DNA of 64,000 bases from Halohasta litchfieldiae (GTDB taxonomy: Archaea; Halobacteriota; Halobacteria; Halobacteriales; Haloferacaceae), in the NCBI RefSeq assembly GCF_002788215.1, contig NZ_CP024845.1:186001-250000 (forward strand), in the 5' to 3' direction. A program made the position numbers and the translations under genes. The notes beneath the pieces are model-generated. The model saw only the letters and a list, made by a program, of their open reading frames with translations. It had not been told where the DNA came from and searched no databases. Position 1 is the stretch's first letter, and each line of letters starts with the position of its first letter. This document shows positions 1 through 8,627 of the stretch, in pieces.

Positions 1-338
1 CCGCTCGGCCCGCGCGTCGACTGCGGTCCTTCGTCGGCGATCTCGACACGCTCGCTCGGCTTGCGGGGATCGAGTTCTTCGCCGTCCTCGAATTTGACGA
101 AACTGAGATAGAACGACTCGCCGCAGCCCTCGCTTTCCTCATCTTTTAACAGACCGTCCTCGCCGCAGGTGAAGGCGACGCCGTCGACGTCCTCGCGGTC
201 CTCGAACGGTTCGTCGGGCGAGACGTAGGCCCAGCCCTCGAACGGGAACGGCGTCACCGCTTTGTCCGCGAGGTAGCCCTCGCGCTGGAGTTCGACGAGC
301 GCCTCGCAGTGTGGACAGTAATATGTTACTCCGTACAT
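1..338 (-). CDS. Zinc-ribbon-like halobacterial hypothetical protein (3' end beyond window)
   Basis: The frame is open from ATG at 338 to the window edge, so only the first 112 codons are seen. The N-terminus has a CPHC pair (YYCPHCE), and a second CG...CG pair (FTCGEDG, GCGESF) follows about 60 residues later, which looks like a zinc ribbon. Residues between are acidic and codons are GC-rich, as in core genes. It marks the left edge of the AT-rich island, which starts immediately upstream of its start codon. Function is unknown. A 67-residue Arg-rich reading in another frame over the same bases is a shadow. Confidence 0.7.
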   Translation of the reverse strand, partial: MYGVTYYCPHCEALVELQREGYLADKAVTPFPFEGWAYVSPDEPFEDREDVDGVAFTCGEDGLLKDEESEGCGESFYLSFVKFEDGEELDPRKPSERVEIADEGPQSTRGPS

Positions 339-344
339 ACAATT

Positions 345-582
345 AACATAAAGCCGTAATACAATAATGCTTGTCCTCAGCCTTGCGCATTCGATTGAAT
401 CTCCTAACTAAAAAGTCTCTGTAGCACAAGGTGGCGGTACCCGAATACACGATTATTTGAACAGGAGTGGTACAGTAATCCAAGGCCATATAGACAAAAT
501 CTCCATATCAGACCCTGTGTCCAGATAAAATATATGTAAATCTCCGGATAAATTCATTAGGTTGTAACATAAATATAGATGT
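345..582. other. AT-rich gap at left island edge
   Basis: Base composition drops sharply compared with positions 1-338. I see no convincing gene or RNA here. An antisense ORF at 453-644 overlaps the start of the next gene and looks like chance. This is presumably the left junction of the accessory island plus the promoter of the gene at 583. Confidence 0.5.
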
Positions 583-939
583 ATGGTATCACAGCCAAGA
601 ACTGCACTGAACAAGGTTCGGATTGATGAGAGGCAGATGTCCACTGAGCAACTTCGGAAACTGTTCTATCGTATCAATATAGGTGATGTGCTAGGATTCA
701 CCACAGACCACTATTGTCTCTACGCAGGCTACGAAGTATTCACACAAAAACGGTCGCCTGAGAGCCAATTCCCTCGCCACATCATTGCAGAGAACTCCGG
801 TGGAGCGACATACCGATTCACGGATACAGGAGAGCGAATCAAGATATATCATATCAGCCCTACGGATGGGCAGCCTGTCTCAACAGGGGAGGTACAGCAT
901 GTCGAAATTCTTGAGTATGCGGACCATCCGCTACATTAA
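583..939 (+). CDS. Hypothetical protein, 118 aa
   Basis: An uninterrupted ORF with AT-rich codons typical of this island. No known family is recognised. The middle (residues 33-60) alternates hydrophobic and aromatic residues (GDVLGFTTDHYCLYAGYEVF) and may be a small beta-barrel of NlpC/LRAT or PUA-like size, but no catalytic set is clear. An AT-rich promoter-like stretch precedes the ATG. A second in-frame ATG at codon 19 is an alternative start. It stands alone: its right neighbour is on the other strand and about 245 bp of featureless DNA follow. Confidence 0.5.
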   Translation: MVSQPRTALNKVRIDERQMSTEQLRKLFYRINIGDVLGFTTDHYCLYAGYEVFTQKRSPESQFPRHIIAENSGGATYRFTDTGERIKIYHISPTDGQPVSTGEVQHVEILEYADHPLH

Positions 940-1184
940 GCGTCGTCATCTTTATCTGCGGTCTCGGAGTCGCCAGTCGTCGGGGTTGTATTCAAGCAGA
1001 CCTAGCCTATCAGGTATACCTTTCCCCGCAACGTAGCGGAGGTCTACTCTATAGACATAGCCCAGTGCACTAACGGCCTTAGGGGCTGCGTCTACCCCTT
1101 ATTGTGAGTTTTAATTTGGTCTTGGAATCGGGAAGTGGTGGCTTCTTCAATTCTCACTTCGTCTGTTTCTTTCGAACAGCGAAC

Positions 1185-1730
1185 CTATGCGCGTCCCCGA
1201 ATGAGGTCAACTAATAGTTGGGCTCGTTCGGTATCTTTGATTCTGCGAACGGTCTCACTGGGCGAATACTTCTCTTTGTAATCCAGAATACCATTTCCAT
1301 GCTGTCTTGACACAGCATCTTCCAAGTCAAGAACCGCTTCCCATCGGACTGGGAGGTGCCACTCAGGGACCCTTGGGTCAATTTTTTCATCTTCGTTTTG
1401 GATTTCTTGACCATTGAATGGGCCGACTACACGACCGGTTGCGCAGTACCCTTTTCGGTTGACGTATGCGATGAGTTGGTCACCAATCGACGGCTCCTCT
1501 AACTGACTTCCCCATTGGTCATAATCCCCATACGCTGCAGCAACACCTTGGTAAAGTGCTTCTGTTCCGTCCTCTCCTTCCGGGAAATGCTGCTTATTTG
1601 TGTTCCAAATATAACACTGAGATTTATCTAATTTGTGTCTCAGCGCCTTATTACAGACTTGAGATATGTTTATTCCCTCTTCTTTTGCTTGCTCGTGTAT
1701 ATTGTCGTCAAGGTTGATTGTTGTTCTCAT
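1185..1730 (-). CDS. RHH (CcdA/VapB-like) N-terminus fused to EVE/PUA-like domain
   Basis: Residues 1-35 (MRTTINLDDNIHEQAKEEG...) read as a ribbon-helix-helix strand and helix of the antitoxin type. Residues about 40-165 resemble the EVE/PUA-like fold: a YIWNTNKQHF start, a central PSIGDQLIAYVNRKG strand pair followed by ATGRVVG, and later VRWEAVLDL. EVE domains bind modified bases in DNA or RNA and are common in defence islands. The pairing suggests a DNA-binding regulator that also senses modified bases; that role is inference. It lies next to an SRA/EVE/HNH nuclease on the same strand, separated only by a DUF6884 remnant, so the genes may share a transcript. Confidence 0.55.
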   Translation of the reverse strand: MRTTINLDDNIHEQAKEEGINISQVCNKALRHKLDKSQCYIWNTNKQHFPEGEDGTEALYQGVAAAYGDYDQWGSQLEEPSIGDQLIAYVNRKGYCATGRVVGPFNGQEIQNEDEKIDPRVPEWHLPVRWEAVLDLEDAVSRQHGNGILDYKEKYSPSETVRRIKDTERAQLLVDLIRGRA

Positions 1731-1898
1731 CTACTATATTCGATGGTCTACAATAAATTAAAACTTATGCATAGCAGAAGCATTAGTGCATAATTATGGC
1801 CCAAGTGTGTTCACCTATTGATTTCCCTATTATCAGAATAACAATCTTAAATTGGTGAAATTAATCAAAACTTATCGTAGGGGTAGATAGAATTTGTA

Positions 1899-2066
1899 TC
1901 ACGATTGTGTAAGGCGTTTGGCTGAGTGTATACTCCACTCATCGTGATTCTGTTCAGCATAGGCACCCATCTTTTCAAAATACGGAGAGGTGTAGAGATA
2001 CCTCGGAGAAGCTGACTCATCTCGCTTGGTCTTCACGCAACTGACGAGGCCAATTTCAGTCATCAT
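1899..2066 (-). pseudogene. Truncated DUF6884-family remnant
   Basis: The frame starts at ATG ATG (2066/2063), overlapping the TGA of the upstream HNH gene (stop 2056-2058), an arrangement typical of translational coupling. The residues MTEIGLVSCVKTKRDE, then LYTSPYFEKMGAYAEQNHDEW and SAK, match the N-terminal pattern I know from DUF6884 proteins (IGLVSC.KsK.d...ar.LY.SplF...r.yae). The reading then ends at about 55 residues, whereas the family is normally well over 100. I call it a 3'-truncated remnant of the second gene of the HNH operon. Confidence 0.6.
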
Positions 2067-3459
2067 GGAATCCGTTGAGTTGGCGATGTTCTGCAAGGAA
2101 CATTGGATGAGGTTTCACAGCATCTTCGTTAGGAAGTCGCATCTTATTCTCTCCCAGTTCTTTAAATTCATCATAGCCGTTTCGTTCTGGTTCCTCTTTC
2201 ACTAATATCTTGTACTCATCCGAGATTGAAAGCCATCCTGTGTCGAAGGCCCAATGATGAAGTTTGCAAAGTGATATTCCGTTTCTAACATCATCGCTTC
2301 CGCCTTCCTTTTTTGGGTAGATATGAGCGGCCTCTGTCTCGGGATTTCCTTTAGGGGTTTCTCTCTGACTTCCACAGAAGACGCACTGGGAATCGTAGGC
2401 CTCTCTCACCAATCGTGCGAAGGCAGAATCTCTCGCCCTCCGCCGACTCACCGTATATAATTCCTCGTCCTCTGTGAGTTGTGGCGGGGAATCAACTACC
2501 TTCTCCAAAGCCGACTTCTCTTCCTCTATCTCGTCCTCAGTCGGTTCTCGTTCGACATTGAAGATAGCAGCTTGGAGTGAACCATGCTCCTGCCTCAAGC
2601 GGGCTAACCTCTCATTGGCGACTCGGGTGAATCCTTGGACGACTTCCCTCCCCTCGTAGCCTAACCAGTCCCACACTTGTTCGACGGAAGGAACGTCAGT
2701 GGTGACTTCATCGAGGATGTAGATATGGCGACTCTCTGGCTGACTCCAAATGAGAGCGCCTACGTCGGAGTTGTCGAAGGTGCGTTGCACGCGAGCACCC
2801 AATATGAAATCTCCGCCGTGGTAGAAGAGAATGTAGTCACCAGCCTCCATCTTCTCGATAGCGGCCTGCTTCTTTGCGGAGTCTGTCTCAGTCGTCCCCC
2901 AAATCCGTAGTTCTTCATAGCCTACCAACTGTGGAGGTACTTCCTCATATCCGCTTAGGTTGTGAGGATTTTCGACGGAATTTCTAAATCGCATTCGCCA
3001 CTCTTGGCTGACAGGAATCAGGTAGAGGCCATTTGAAGAAAAGTCCTCTCTATACTCCATTATATAAGCTAAAATGTTTCTCTCATCCTGCTCTCTAAAC
3101 TCGTAGTCAATCACATCGACGAGGCCTTGATATTCCCATCCGTCATCTCTCGCTCTCTTATAAAAGAAGTAAATAGGAATGTCGGTACTGATGGCGTCGA
3201 TGAGGGTGGAGTTGCCAGGAGACTTCTTATTTTGGTCACCACTCAACCCTTCCCCGATGTACTCGAATCGCCCTTGCGTTACCGAATCGCTGTACGGCCC
3301 ATTTTCGTTTGCAAAGAGGAGGATATAGCGCCTATCCTGTTCGTCGCGTCTTGGATTGATTCCGGAGATTCGATAGCCGAAACCAGTGTTGAACGCAGAT
3401 TCAATTTCCTCCTGAGTGTAATTGTGGCTGATTTCTATGCCTTCAGGTGGTTCCTTCAT
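2056..3459 (-). CDS. HNH endonuclease with SRA-like and EVE-like N-terminal domains (type IV restriction-like)
   Basis: 467 aa. Residues about 60-125 carry an SRA/YDG-like signature (FEYIGEG.sGDQ...GN, then WEYQGLVDVIDYEF). Residues about 180-290 look EVE/PUA-like (ELRIWGTTET, MEAGDYILFYHGG, LGARVQRTF, VQGFTRV). Residues about 357-412 form an HNH module: CVFCGSQ zinc pair, AAHIYPKKEGGSDDVRNGISLCKLHHWAFD. This order is that of nucleases that read modified bases and cut, such as McrA/ScoMcrA-type enzymes, so the expected role is restriction of modified phage DNA. The stop overlaps the DUF6884 remnant downstream. All recognisable catalytic and zinc residues are present. Confidence 0.75.
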   Translation of the reverse strand: MKEPPEGIEISHNYTQEEIESAFNTGFGYRISGINPRRDEQDRRYILLFANENGPYSDSVTQGRFEYIGEGLSGDQNKKSPGNSTLIDAISTDIPIYFFYKRARDDGWEYQGLVDVIDYEFREQDERNILAYIMEYREDFSSNGLYLIPVSQEWRMRFRNSVENPHNLSGYEEVPPQLVGYEELRIWGTTETDSAKKQAAIEKMEAGDYILFYHGGDFILGARVQRTFDNSDVGALIWSQPESRHIYILDEVTTDVPSVEQVWDWLGYEGREVVQGFTRVANERLARLRQEHGSLQAAIFNVEREPTEDEIEEEKSALEKVVDSPPQLTEDEELYTVSRRRARDSAFARLVREAYDSQCVFCGSQRETPKGNPETEAAHIYPKKEGGSDDVRNGISLCKLHHWAFDTGWLSISDEYKILVKEEPERNGYDEFKELGENKMRLPNEDAVKPHPMFLAEHRQLNGFHDD

Positions 3460-3652
3460 CCTTGTTTGAGACTAATACTTTCTCGATTTATAATAGCTCT
3501 CCCATCGACGTCAGAATCTTCTCACTGTGGGCATATATTGTATATTACTAATGTCGGATGTTAATCGTTCAATAAACAAAATTGACTGCAATCTGGAGAT
3601 GCACCTTATCGGATTGGGTTCGCTATTCAGACCCTACATAACGTAAACCCGA

Positions 3653-4678
3653 CTACCTAAACAGGCTACTTGTCCCAGTTCTGCCCCCTGTAACTGTGGT
3701 GAGGAAGCCGTGGGCTCGTGAGGAAATTTCCGACAGGGCTGGGATATCCCCCTCTTCGGCTATATCGCTAAGGTCAATATTCTTCCGTAGTTCCGTCTCA
3801 CCCTTTGTAAGGGAGATGGTTTCGTCGGAATTATTCTTCTCGATAGTGACCTTGACGTTGTTGTACGAGACGCCGTCTATCGTCTCGAATGCAGTCTCCG
3901 ACTCGTTGTGCCAAGCTTCTAGTTCGTCAACGATGAGGTTCATATCGTCACCGCCCTCTGGCCGGAATTCGATTGCCTGCTTCATCTCTTCTTGGTCGAA
4001 GACTGAGTCAAAGTCAGAATGAAGCTGGTCTGGAGACCCGTCCTTCTCTAGTCGAAGCCGAGAAGTTCGGTCGGCTTCACGCATCTTGGGAAAGATGTCC
4101 TCAGTTTTGACGGGGTCCATCTTGACATTGATATCGTTAGAATAGTTGTCCCAGACCCACTTACGAAGCGTAACATGGAACGGCTCTTTTATACCGTATC
4201 GGCGGGACCGCTCAAGAAGAAGGTATCTTGTCGTAGTGCTTTCTGGTGGGATATACAACAAGAAGTAGAGGGGTTTCTCTTCAGCGTCATCGAAATCGCG
4301 CTCACCTTCTCTTCGCTCACCGCTCTGCCTATTGGTGAGATTTCGCTTGACACCATAATTGCCAAGAAAGAGATTCCCTTCGACAATCAGCTCAGACGAT
4401 TTCCACTCTGAGCTTACTGCTAACGTTTTGTTTGACATCCGCTCAAATGTTTCACCCAAGTCCTCAAGGTCCGATTCATACTGCCGACAGAACTCACAGA
4501 ACAGTTCAATGAATGAGTTGACGTTTGTGACTTGGTCCTGATTGTTCAAGTCACTGAGACGGCTCTGGTAGGTCGTATCGTACTGCTGGAAATCTCGCAA
4601 ATCCCAGAGGTCGTCTTCGCTGGTTTTTCTAGGTGGATGTACCTGTACAGTGTACGGAATGAGTTTCGTGGCAGCCAT
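3653..4678 (-). CDS. Hypothetical island protein, about 341 aa
   Basis: Not confidently assigned to a family. The start is set at ATG 4678 (MAATKLIPYTVQVHPP...); an ATG at 4714 is also in frame. Visible features: an N-terminal acidic helical stretch (residues 15-85); a central beta-rich part with LIVEGNLFLGNYGVKRNL and PLYFLLYIPP...RYLLLERSRRYGIKEPF; a charged C-terminal half (EEMKQAIEFRPEGGDDM..). The central pattern resembles proteins that process a small nucleic-acid-linked substrate, but I cannot name a fold. The next gene on the same strand (4845-5198) lies about 166 bp upstream and may be co-transcribed. Confidence 0.55.
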   Translation of the reverse strand: MAATKLIPYTVQVHPPRKTSEDDLWDLRDFQQYDTTYQSRLSDLNNQDQVTNVNSFIELFCEFCRQYESDLEDLGETFERMSNKTLAVSSEWKSSELIVEGNLFLGNYGVKRNLTNRQSGERREGERDFDDAEEKPLYFLLYIPPESTTTRYLLLERSRRYGIKEPFHVTLRKWVWDNYSNDINVKMDPVKTEDIFPKMREADRTSRLRLEKDGSPDQLHSDFDSVFDQEEMKQAIEFRPEGGDDMNLIVDELEAWHNESETAFETIDGVSYNNVKVTIEKNNSDETISLTKGETELRKNIDLSDIAEEGDIPALSEISSRAHGFLTTVTGGRTGTSSLFR

Positions 4679-4844
4679 GGTATTCTGTCTCCGATGTGTT
4701 TCGTTGGGAGACAAGTGATGTTACGCAGACATTCATATAAAACATAACGGTGGCGAGGTGAAAGTGAAATAAAGACCGAGAAACAACCGCAAAGAAGAGC
4801 TACGCCCTATTCTGTAGCTTTTGGGCATTCGAGAGAGAGTATAT

Positions 4845-5198
4845 CTAAGTTCCGGGAGGTGTCCCAGGAACGAAGTCTTGCACGCGTCCCTCCTCTAAAC
4901 TCCGACTGAAGAAAGAGTTCATCTTCTCTCGTAGAGTCTCTTTCCGAGAATCAACCCGAAGGCCGTACGCTTTCGTTTCACCGACTTTGAGGTCTCGCCA
5001 ACTCTCTGGCTTTGGCTCGTTAAGTGGTACGAGGAGACTCCCAGTAGAATCAACTTCGCCTTCGATTAACAGCTCACCCCGAATGATACCGGCGTCTTCC
5101 TCAATGAGTTCCATTTCGAGGACGACAATCGAGTCTTTGAATCCCTCATCGTCCTCCCGTTCATTAAGCATCAGTTCTTTCGCTCGTTCCTTATCCAT
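4845..5198 (-). CDS. Hypothetical protein, 117 aa
   Basis: An ORF starting at ATG 5198 with a highly charged N-terminus (MDKERAKELMLNEREDDEG) followed by alternating strands (IVVLEMELIEEDAGIIRGELLIEGEVDSTGSLLVPL), suggesting a small beta-sandwich or barrel. No family is recognised. It is upstream of, and on the same strand as, the 341-aa unknown, so the two probably form an operon. It is divergent from the gene at 5331 with about 130 bp between, room for two promoters. Confidence 0.5.
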   Translation of the reverse strand: MDKERAKELMLNEREDDEGFKDSIVVLEMELIEEDAGIIRGELLIEGEVDSTGSLLVPLNEPKPESWRDLKVGETKAYGLRVDSRKETLREKMNSFFSRSLEEGRVQDFVPGTPPGT

Positions 5199-5330
5199 TG
5201 TCAGATGTTGCAGTGAATCGTGGATAAGTCCTTGTTGTTCGGGTTATAGTGGGGACGATTCTCTATCTTTGATGGAACTGTCCTATGTATGAAGATTGAT
5301 AGCCTGATAACGTGACCTCGCAAGTAGTCA

Positions 5331-6395
5331 ATGGTCCATAGTGCCAAGGAATTCATGCGGGAGGCCGTCCCGGTTGCAAAGCTACTGCGCTCAATTAACG
5401 ATAGCTTCTATGGTGCGTATGAATTTGATAAACATGACTATGCAGAAGGCGGAATCGCGGCAGATGATGGTGAGGGGGCTCCTCGTGAAAAATGGGGTTT
5501 AGACCTTTCAAAAAAGAGTACACCACGTGGTACGTGGGGGGATAGTTTGATTGATGTTCAGAACCATGTATTGTATCATGTCGTTTCAAACGCTATTCGA
5601 CACGAACAAGAATTAGACAACTTTTTTGAAGACGTCCGGCCCGTCTCTCAAATCCAACAAGTTCGAGATAACCTTTCTAATGCATGGCGTGACGAGTTTG
5701 CACTGAACGACCCCATCAGTGGTTCTGCGGCGGACCGAATGCGAACGACAGAATGGCGGATTTCGATGGCGTATTATGCGATTTTCAAATCTCATAGCGC
5801 TTTAATGCGAACACAGTTTGACGAAATAACAGATGGGTCTCCCCATTCTGGAATGTGGATGAAGCATCGTTCGGAATTCATGGAAGTGTTGGGAAACAAA
5901 CTGTACGTATTTCCGTTTATGTTCTTTCCACGAGATTGTGGCCCTCATTCAAGTAAATGGTTTGATTGGACTGTCCCATATCCTATCCAAGATGAGTTCT
6001 ACGAAGACCAGCAGGACACACTTCAGAGTATTGCTAAGAACTCATTGTCTACAATACACCCCCAAGCCTCAGAAATCACTTGGGAAGATAATCAACATAT
6101 CATTACTTTCTACGACCTACTGCTGGTGCTTCGTCATTGGGCAAATTATCAGAATGGAGGTATATTTAGCCGACTCTATGGTGAAGGATATATCAAATCA
6201 ATTGACGAAGCTCTTCGACTTATCACATTTACTGGAATGACAATTGCTGAAGTCGGAATCATAATGGCACGGGGATTAGATGTGGTTGAGTTTGAGTATA
6301 ATTGGTACCGTCAAAGCTGTGAGGAAGGTGTCTCTGATGCTCTTCACCTTATCGAACGAAGAATGAGTGTATATCAACAGGCGTTTGATTCATAG
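5331..6395 (+). CDS. Hypothetical protein, 354 aa, mostly helical
   Basis: A clean ORF. The sequence is predominantly alpha-helical with many aromatics. Segments such as EWRISMAYYAIFKSHSALMR and VLYHVVSNAIRHEQEL look like long amphipathic helices of the kind seen in HEPN-like bundles, but I do not see a clear R-x4-6-H catalytic motif and do not assign the family. It precedes the NucS-like gene on the same strand by about 43 bp (or overlaps it if an earlier start is used), so the pair is likely one transcript. In a defence island this suggests a partner or effector for the nuclease-like protein (inference). Confidence 0.55.
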   Translation: MVHSAKEFMREAVPVAKLLRSINDSFYGAYEFDKHDYAEGGIAADDGEGAPREKWGLDLSKKSTPRGTWGDSLIDVQNHVLYHVVSNAIRHEQELDNFFEDVRPVSQIQQVRDNLSNAWRDEFALNDPISGSAADRMRTTEWRISMAYYAIFKSHSALMRTQFDEITDGSPHSGMWMKHRSEFMEVLGNKLYVFPFMFFPRDCGPHSSKWFDWTVPYPIQDEFYEDQQDTLQSIAKNSLSTIHPQASEITWEDNQHIITFYDLLLVLRHWANYQNGGIFSRLYGEGYIKSIDEALRLITFTGMTIAEVGIIMARGLDVVEFEYNWYRQSCEEGVSDALHLIERRMSVYQQAFDS

Positions 6396-6438
6396 TCAAC
6401 ATCATTATACAGACTCATACTCTGTCTCCATTCATCAA

Positions 6439-7575
6439 ATGTCATCAGACAACCGAAATGCAAGCGAAAAAGCGATTGAGGATGTACTGGCCAAATATCC
6501 CAATATAACTGAATCTGTGCTCAACTATCAGCCAGATTCGCTCACCTTCCTAGCTCGCCAGCAATCGGTCAAGGTTGGTCGGACAGACCTCTTGTTCCTG
6601 TCTGGAGACGAATTGCTTCTTATTGAATTGAAAGCTGAGTCCGCTACCCAGGCTCACGTAGAGCAGCTTGAGGAGTACCGCGACCATTACGAGCAGGTCG
6701 TAATCGGCGAGAAGTATCCTTCAGCATCAAATTTAGTACCGATTCTACTGGCACCTGAAATATCTGACCGTATTCGCTCTGCGTGTAGCAACCGAGGCCT
6801 GAGAGCTGTAGATTTTGATATTGGCGATGTTCTACAACAGTTTGAGAATCAGCTCTTCACTGGCCACGCGATGTTTGAGAACAAGCCGGTGAGTACCGGA
6901 GTAGCGTCACTTCATCTGATTAGTGGCCTCATTGGATTCCTTGGTGAATCTGATGTACCGAAAACTAAGAACGACTGTGTAAACAATCTCGAACGAATCG
7001 CAAAGAGGCCTAGTTGGAATCATCCAGACGCCCGGATGGGACAATTCATTCGGTTAGGTATTCGCCTTAATCTTATTCAACAGATAGGAAAGCCACCTCT
7101 TACACAAGTGAGCCAGCTCAGAGTATCTCACGATGACAAACTGCTCCTAACCGAGCGAGGACAAACCTATTACCAAGAGATGCTAGACGGGCCAGAACGG
7201 GTTCCCCCACTCAGCGTCTCACAGGCAGATGTTATCACTGAGTTGCTCTACGAACGGCCCTTTTATTCAGATGTCACTACTGGTATGGTCGTCTTCCTTG
7301 ATACTGTCTATGACCTTTCGCGCTCGTCAGACCGAGTGAGTTCAGACGCTCTCGAAGAGTGGTATCCAAAAAAATCTGGTCGGAGCTGGAGTGGGGAATC
7401 TCCAAGTTCGTTGGTTGATTGGTATGGGAACTACTTGGACGAGATTGGCCTAATTAGCAAGGTCAGTCTAACTGGAGGAAATGGATATTATCACCATCTC
7501 ACGCCGGAGGGTGCTAGGATGCTCTCATATTTGCAGGTAGACATTGGTAAAGAAATGATTCGAGCACAACAATAA
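6439..7575 (+). CDS. NucS/DUF91-like PD-(D/E)XK nuclease-domain protein with C-terminal winged helices
   Basis: From ATG 6439 (MSSDNRNASEKAIEDVL): an N-terminal AIEDVL helix, then VGRTDLLFLSGDELLLIELKAESATQAHVEQLEEY, the D...(I)ELKA core of PD-(D/E)XK nucleases of the NucS/DUF91 type, within the first 75 residues. The C-terminal half has two wHTH-like stretches ending in LTERGQTYY and LTPEGARML. An in-frame ATG at 6367 would overlap the previous gene by 29 bp and adds a non-conserved tail, so I prefer 6439. Likely acts on DNA; which substrate (branched, mismatched or invading) cannot be told. The stop TAA abuts the resolvase pseudogene on the other strand. Confidence 0.7.
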   Translation: MSSDNRNASEKAIEDVLAKYPNITESVLNYQPDSLTFLARQQSVKVGRTDLLFLSGDELLLIELKAESATQAHVEQLEEYRDHYEQVVIGEKYPSASNLVPILLAPEISDRIRSACSNRGLRAVDFDIGDVLQQFENQLFTGHAMFENKPVSTGVASLHLISGLIGFLGESDVPKTKNDCVNNLERIAKRPSWNHPDARMGQFIRLGIRLNLIQQIGKPPLTQVSQLRVSHDDKLLLTERGQTYYQEMLDGPERVPPLSVSQADVITELLYERPFYSDVTTGMVVFLDTVYDLSRSSDRVSSDALEEWYPKKSGRSWSGESPSSLVDWYGNYLDEIGLISKVSLTGGNGYYHHLTPEGARMLSYLQVDIGKEMIRAQQ

Positions 7576-8269
7576 TCATTTTGAAACTGATAAATCATAC
7601 AACTTGCGTCGTTCATTGTCTTCCAGAATCCGCTTAATAGTGGTTCTTGAAGTGTTCAACATGTGTGCTCCTTTCGATTGACTCAACTCACCACTATCAA
7701 TCAAATCGAGAACCCCACAGATACGGTCAAAATCATCGGTCGGATACAGGTCTCCACTATTTTTTGAGAATCCTAACGGAGACCGTCACCATTTGTACCC
7801 ATTGGCCCTCATCTGCCTGATAGACTCCTTGGTTCGTTGCTGAGTTATTTTGGCTTCGAGCTCAGCAAATACTCCGAGCATCTGCAACATAGCTCTTTGA
7901 TAAGGGTAGTTGGTTCGTGGGTCGTACTTAATAGATTCTCTGATGAAGTACAATGCAGTTTCATTCTCTTCGTATACATGGACGAAATCGCTAAAGTCTC
8001 GAATCGAACGAGCGACACGAGATACAGAGGTCGTGATTACTGAGTGTATATTTTCTTTTTTAATATCATCTCGTAATCTGTTATACTCTTCCCCGTCCAA
8101 CGGTGCTTGTCCCCGTATATATGTCAGCATACTCTCGTTGGTCATGCTCAGGAAATTCGCTTTCTATGAATTCGATTACTTCTGAACGGTGATTCTCTGG
8201 CTGTTGGTCTTCAGTTGATACGCGGACATAGGTGGCGACAATTCTCTCTTTGTTCTTTATTTGTTCTAT
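7576..8269 (-). pseudogene. Serine recombinase/resolvase pseudogene (frameshift plus in-frame stop)
   Basis: Three pieces of one resolvase are readable. The N-terminus (IVATYVRVSTEDQQPENH..., with catalytic Ser) lies in one frame to about 8081. The continuation (EEYNRLRDDI..SVITTSVSRVARS..ELEAKITQQRTKESIRQM) is in another frame from about 8110. After KW there is an in-frame TGA, then SPLGFSKNSGDLYP and a C-terminal HTH (LSQSKGAHMLNTSRTTIKRIL) to the stop at 7576. No ATG is visible at the expected start near 8269 (ATA is there instead). Clearly inactive, a leftover of an earlier mobile element. Confidence 0.8.
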
Positions 8270-8627
8270 ACCTAAAGTACAGGGTGAATTATATTTAAAA
8301 GACGCGCTTTTCGTACAGTGAGAAAGACACCCGTATGAAAACAGTCCATAGAGTACCGGTAGTGTTAGTTTATTTGCCAATACCAGATTTCTGTAAGTAC
8401 CTAATTTACAAACTAACTTATTTCCACTAGATTTGTTTAACTATACACTCGTATCTACTACAAATCTAAAATAAAATCATTATACTTAAGTAGTTAACCA
8501 GTATATGTCTATATGTGATATCAAAAATAATGAAATCATCCTTCAAACTGCTCAAGCTAAAAAATGAAATCGAAGAAGAGGACTGGTGAAACCAGGATAG
8601 CCCATTAGAACAAAACCTACCTCTACC
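8270..8627. other. AT-rich gap without recognisable gene
   Basis: About 360 bp between the resolvase remnant and the repeat array. It is very AT-rich and holds only very short ORFs (under 25 codons). No RNA gene or terminator could be made out. Confidence 0.5.

Noticed and set aside
453-644. 63-aa minus-strand ORF across the start of the 118-aa gene
   Set aside because: No protein-like composition, and it overlaps a better ORF and its promoter region.
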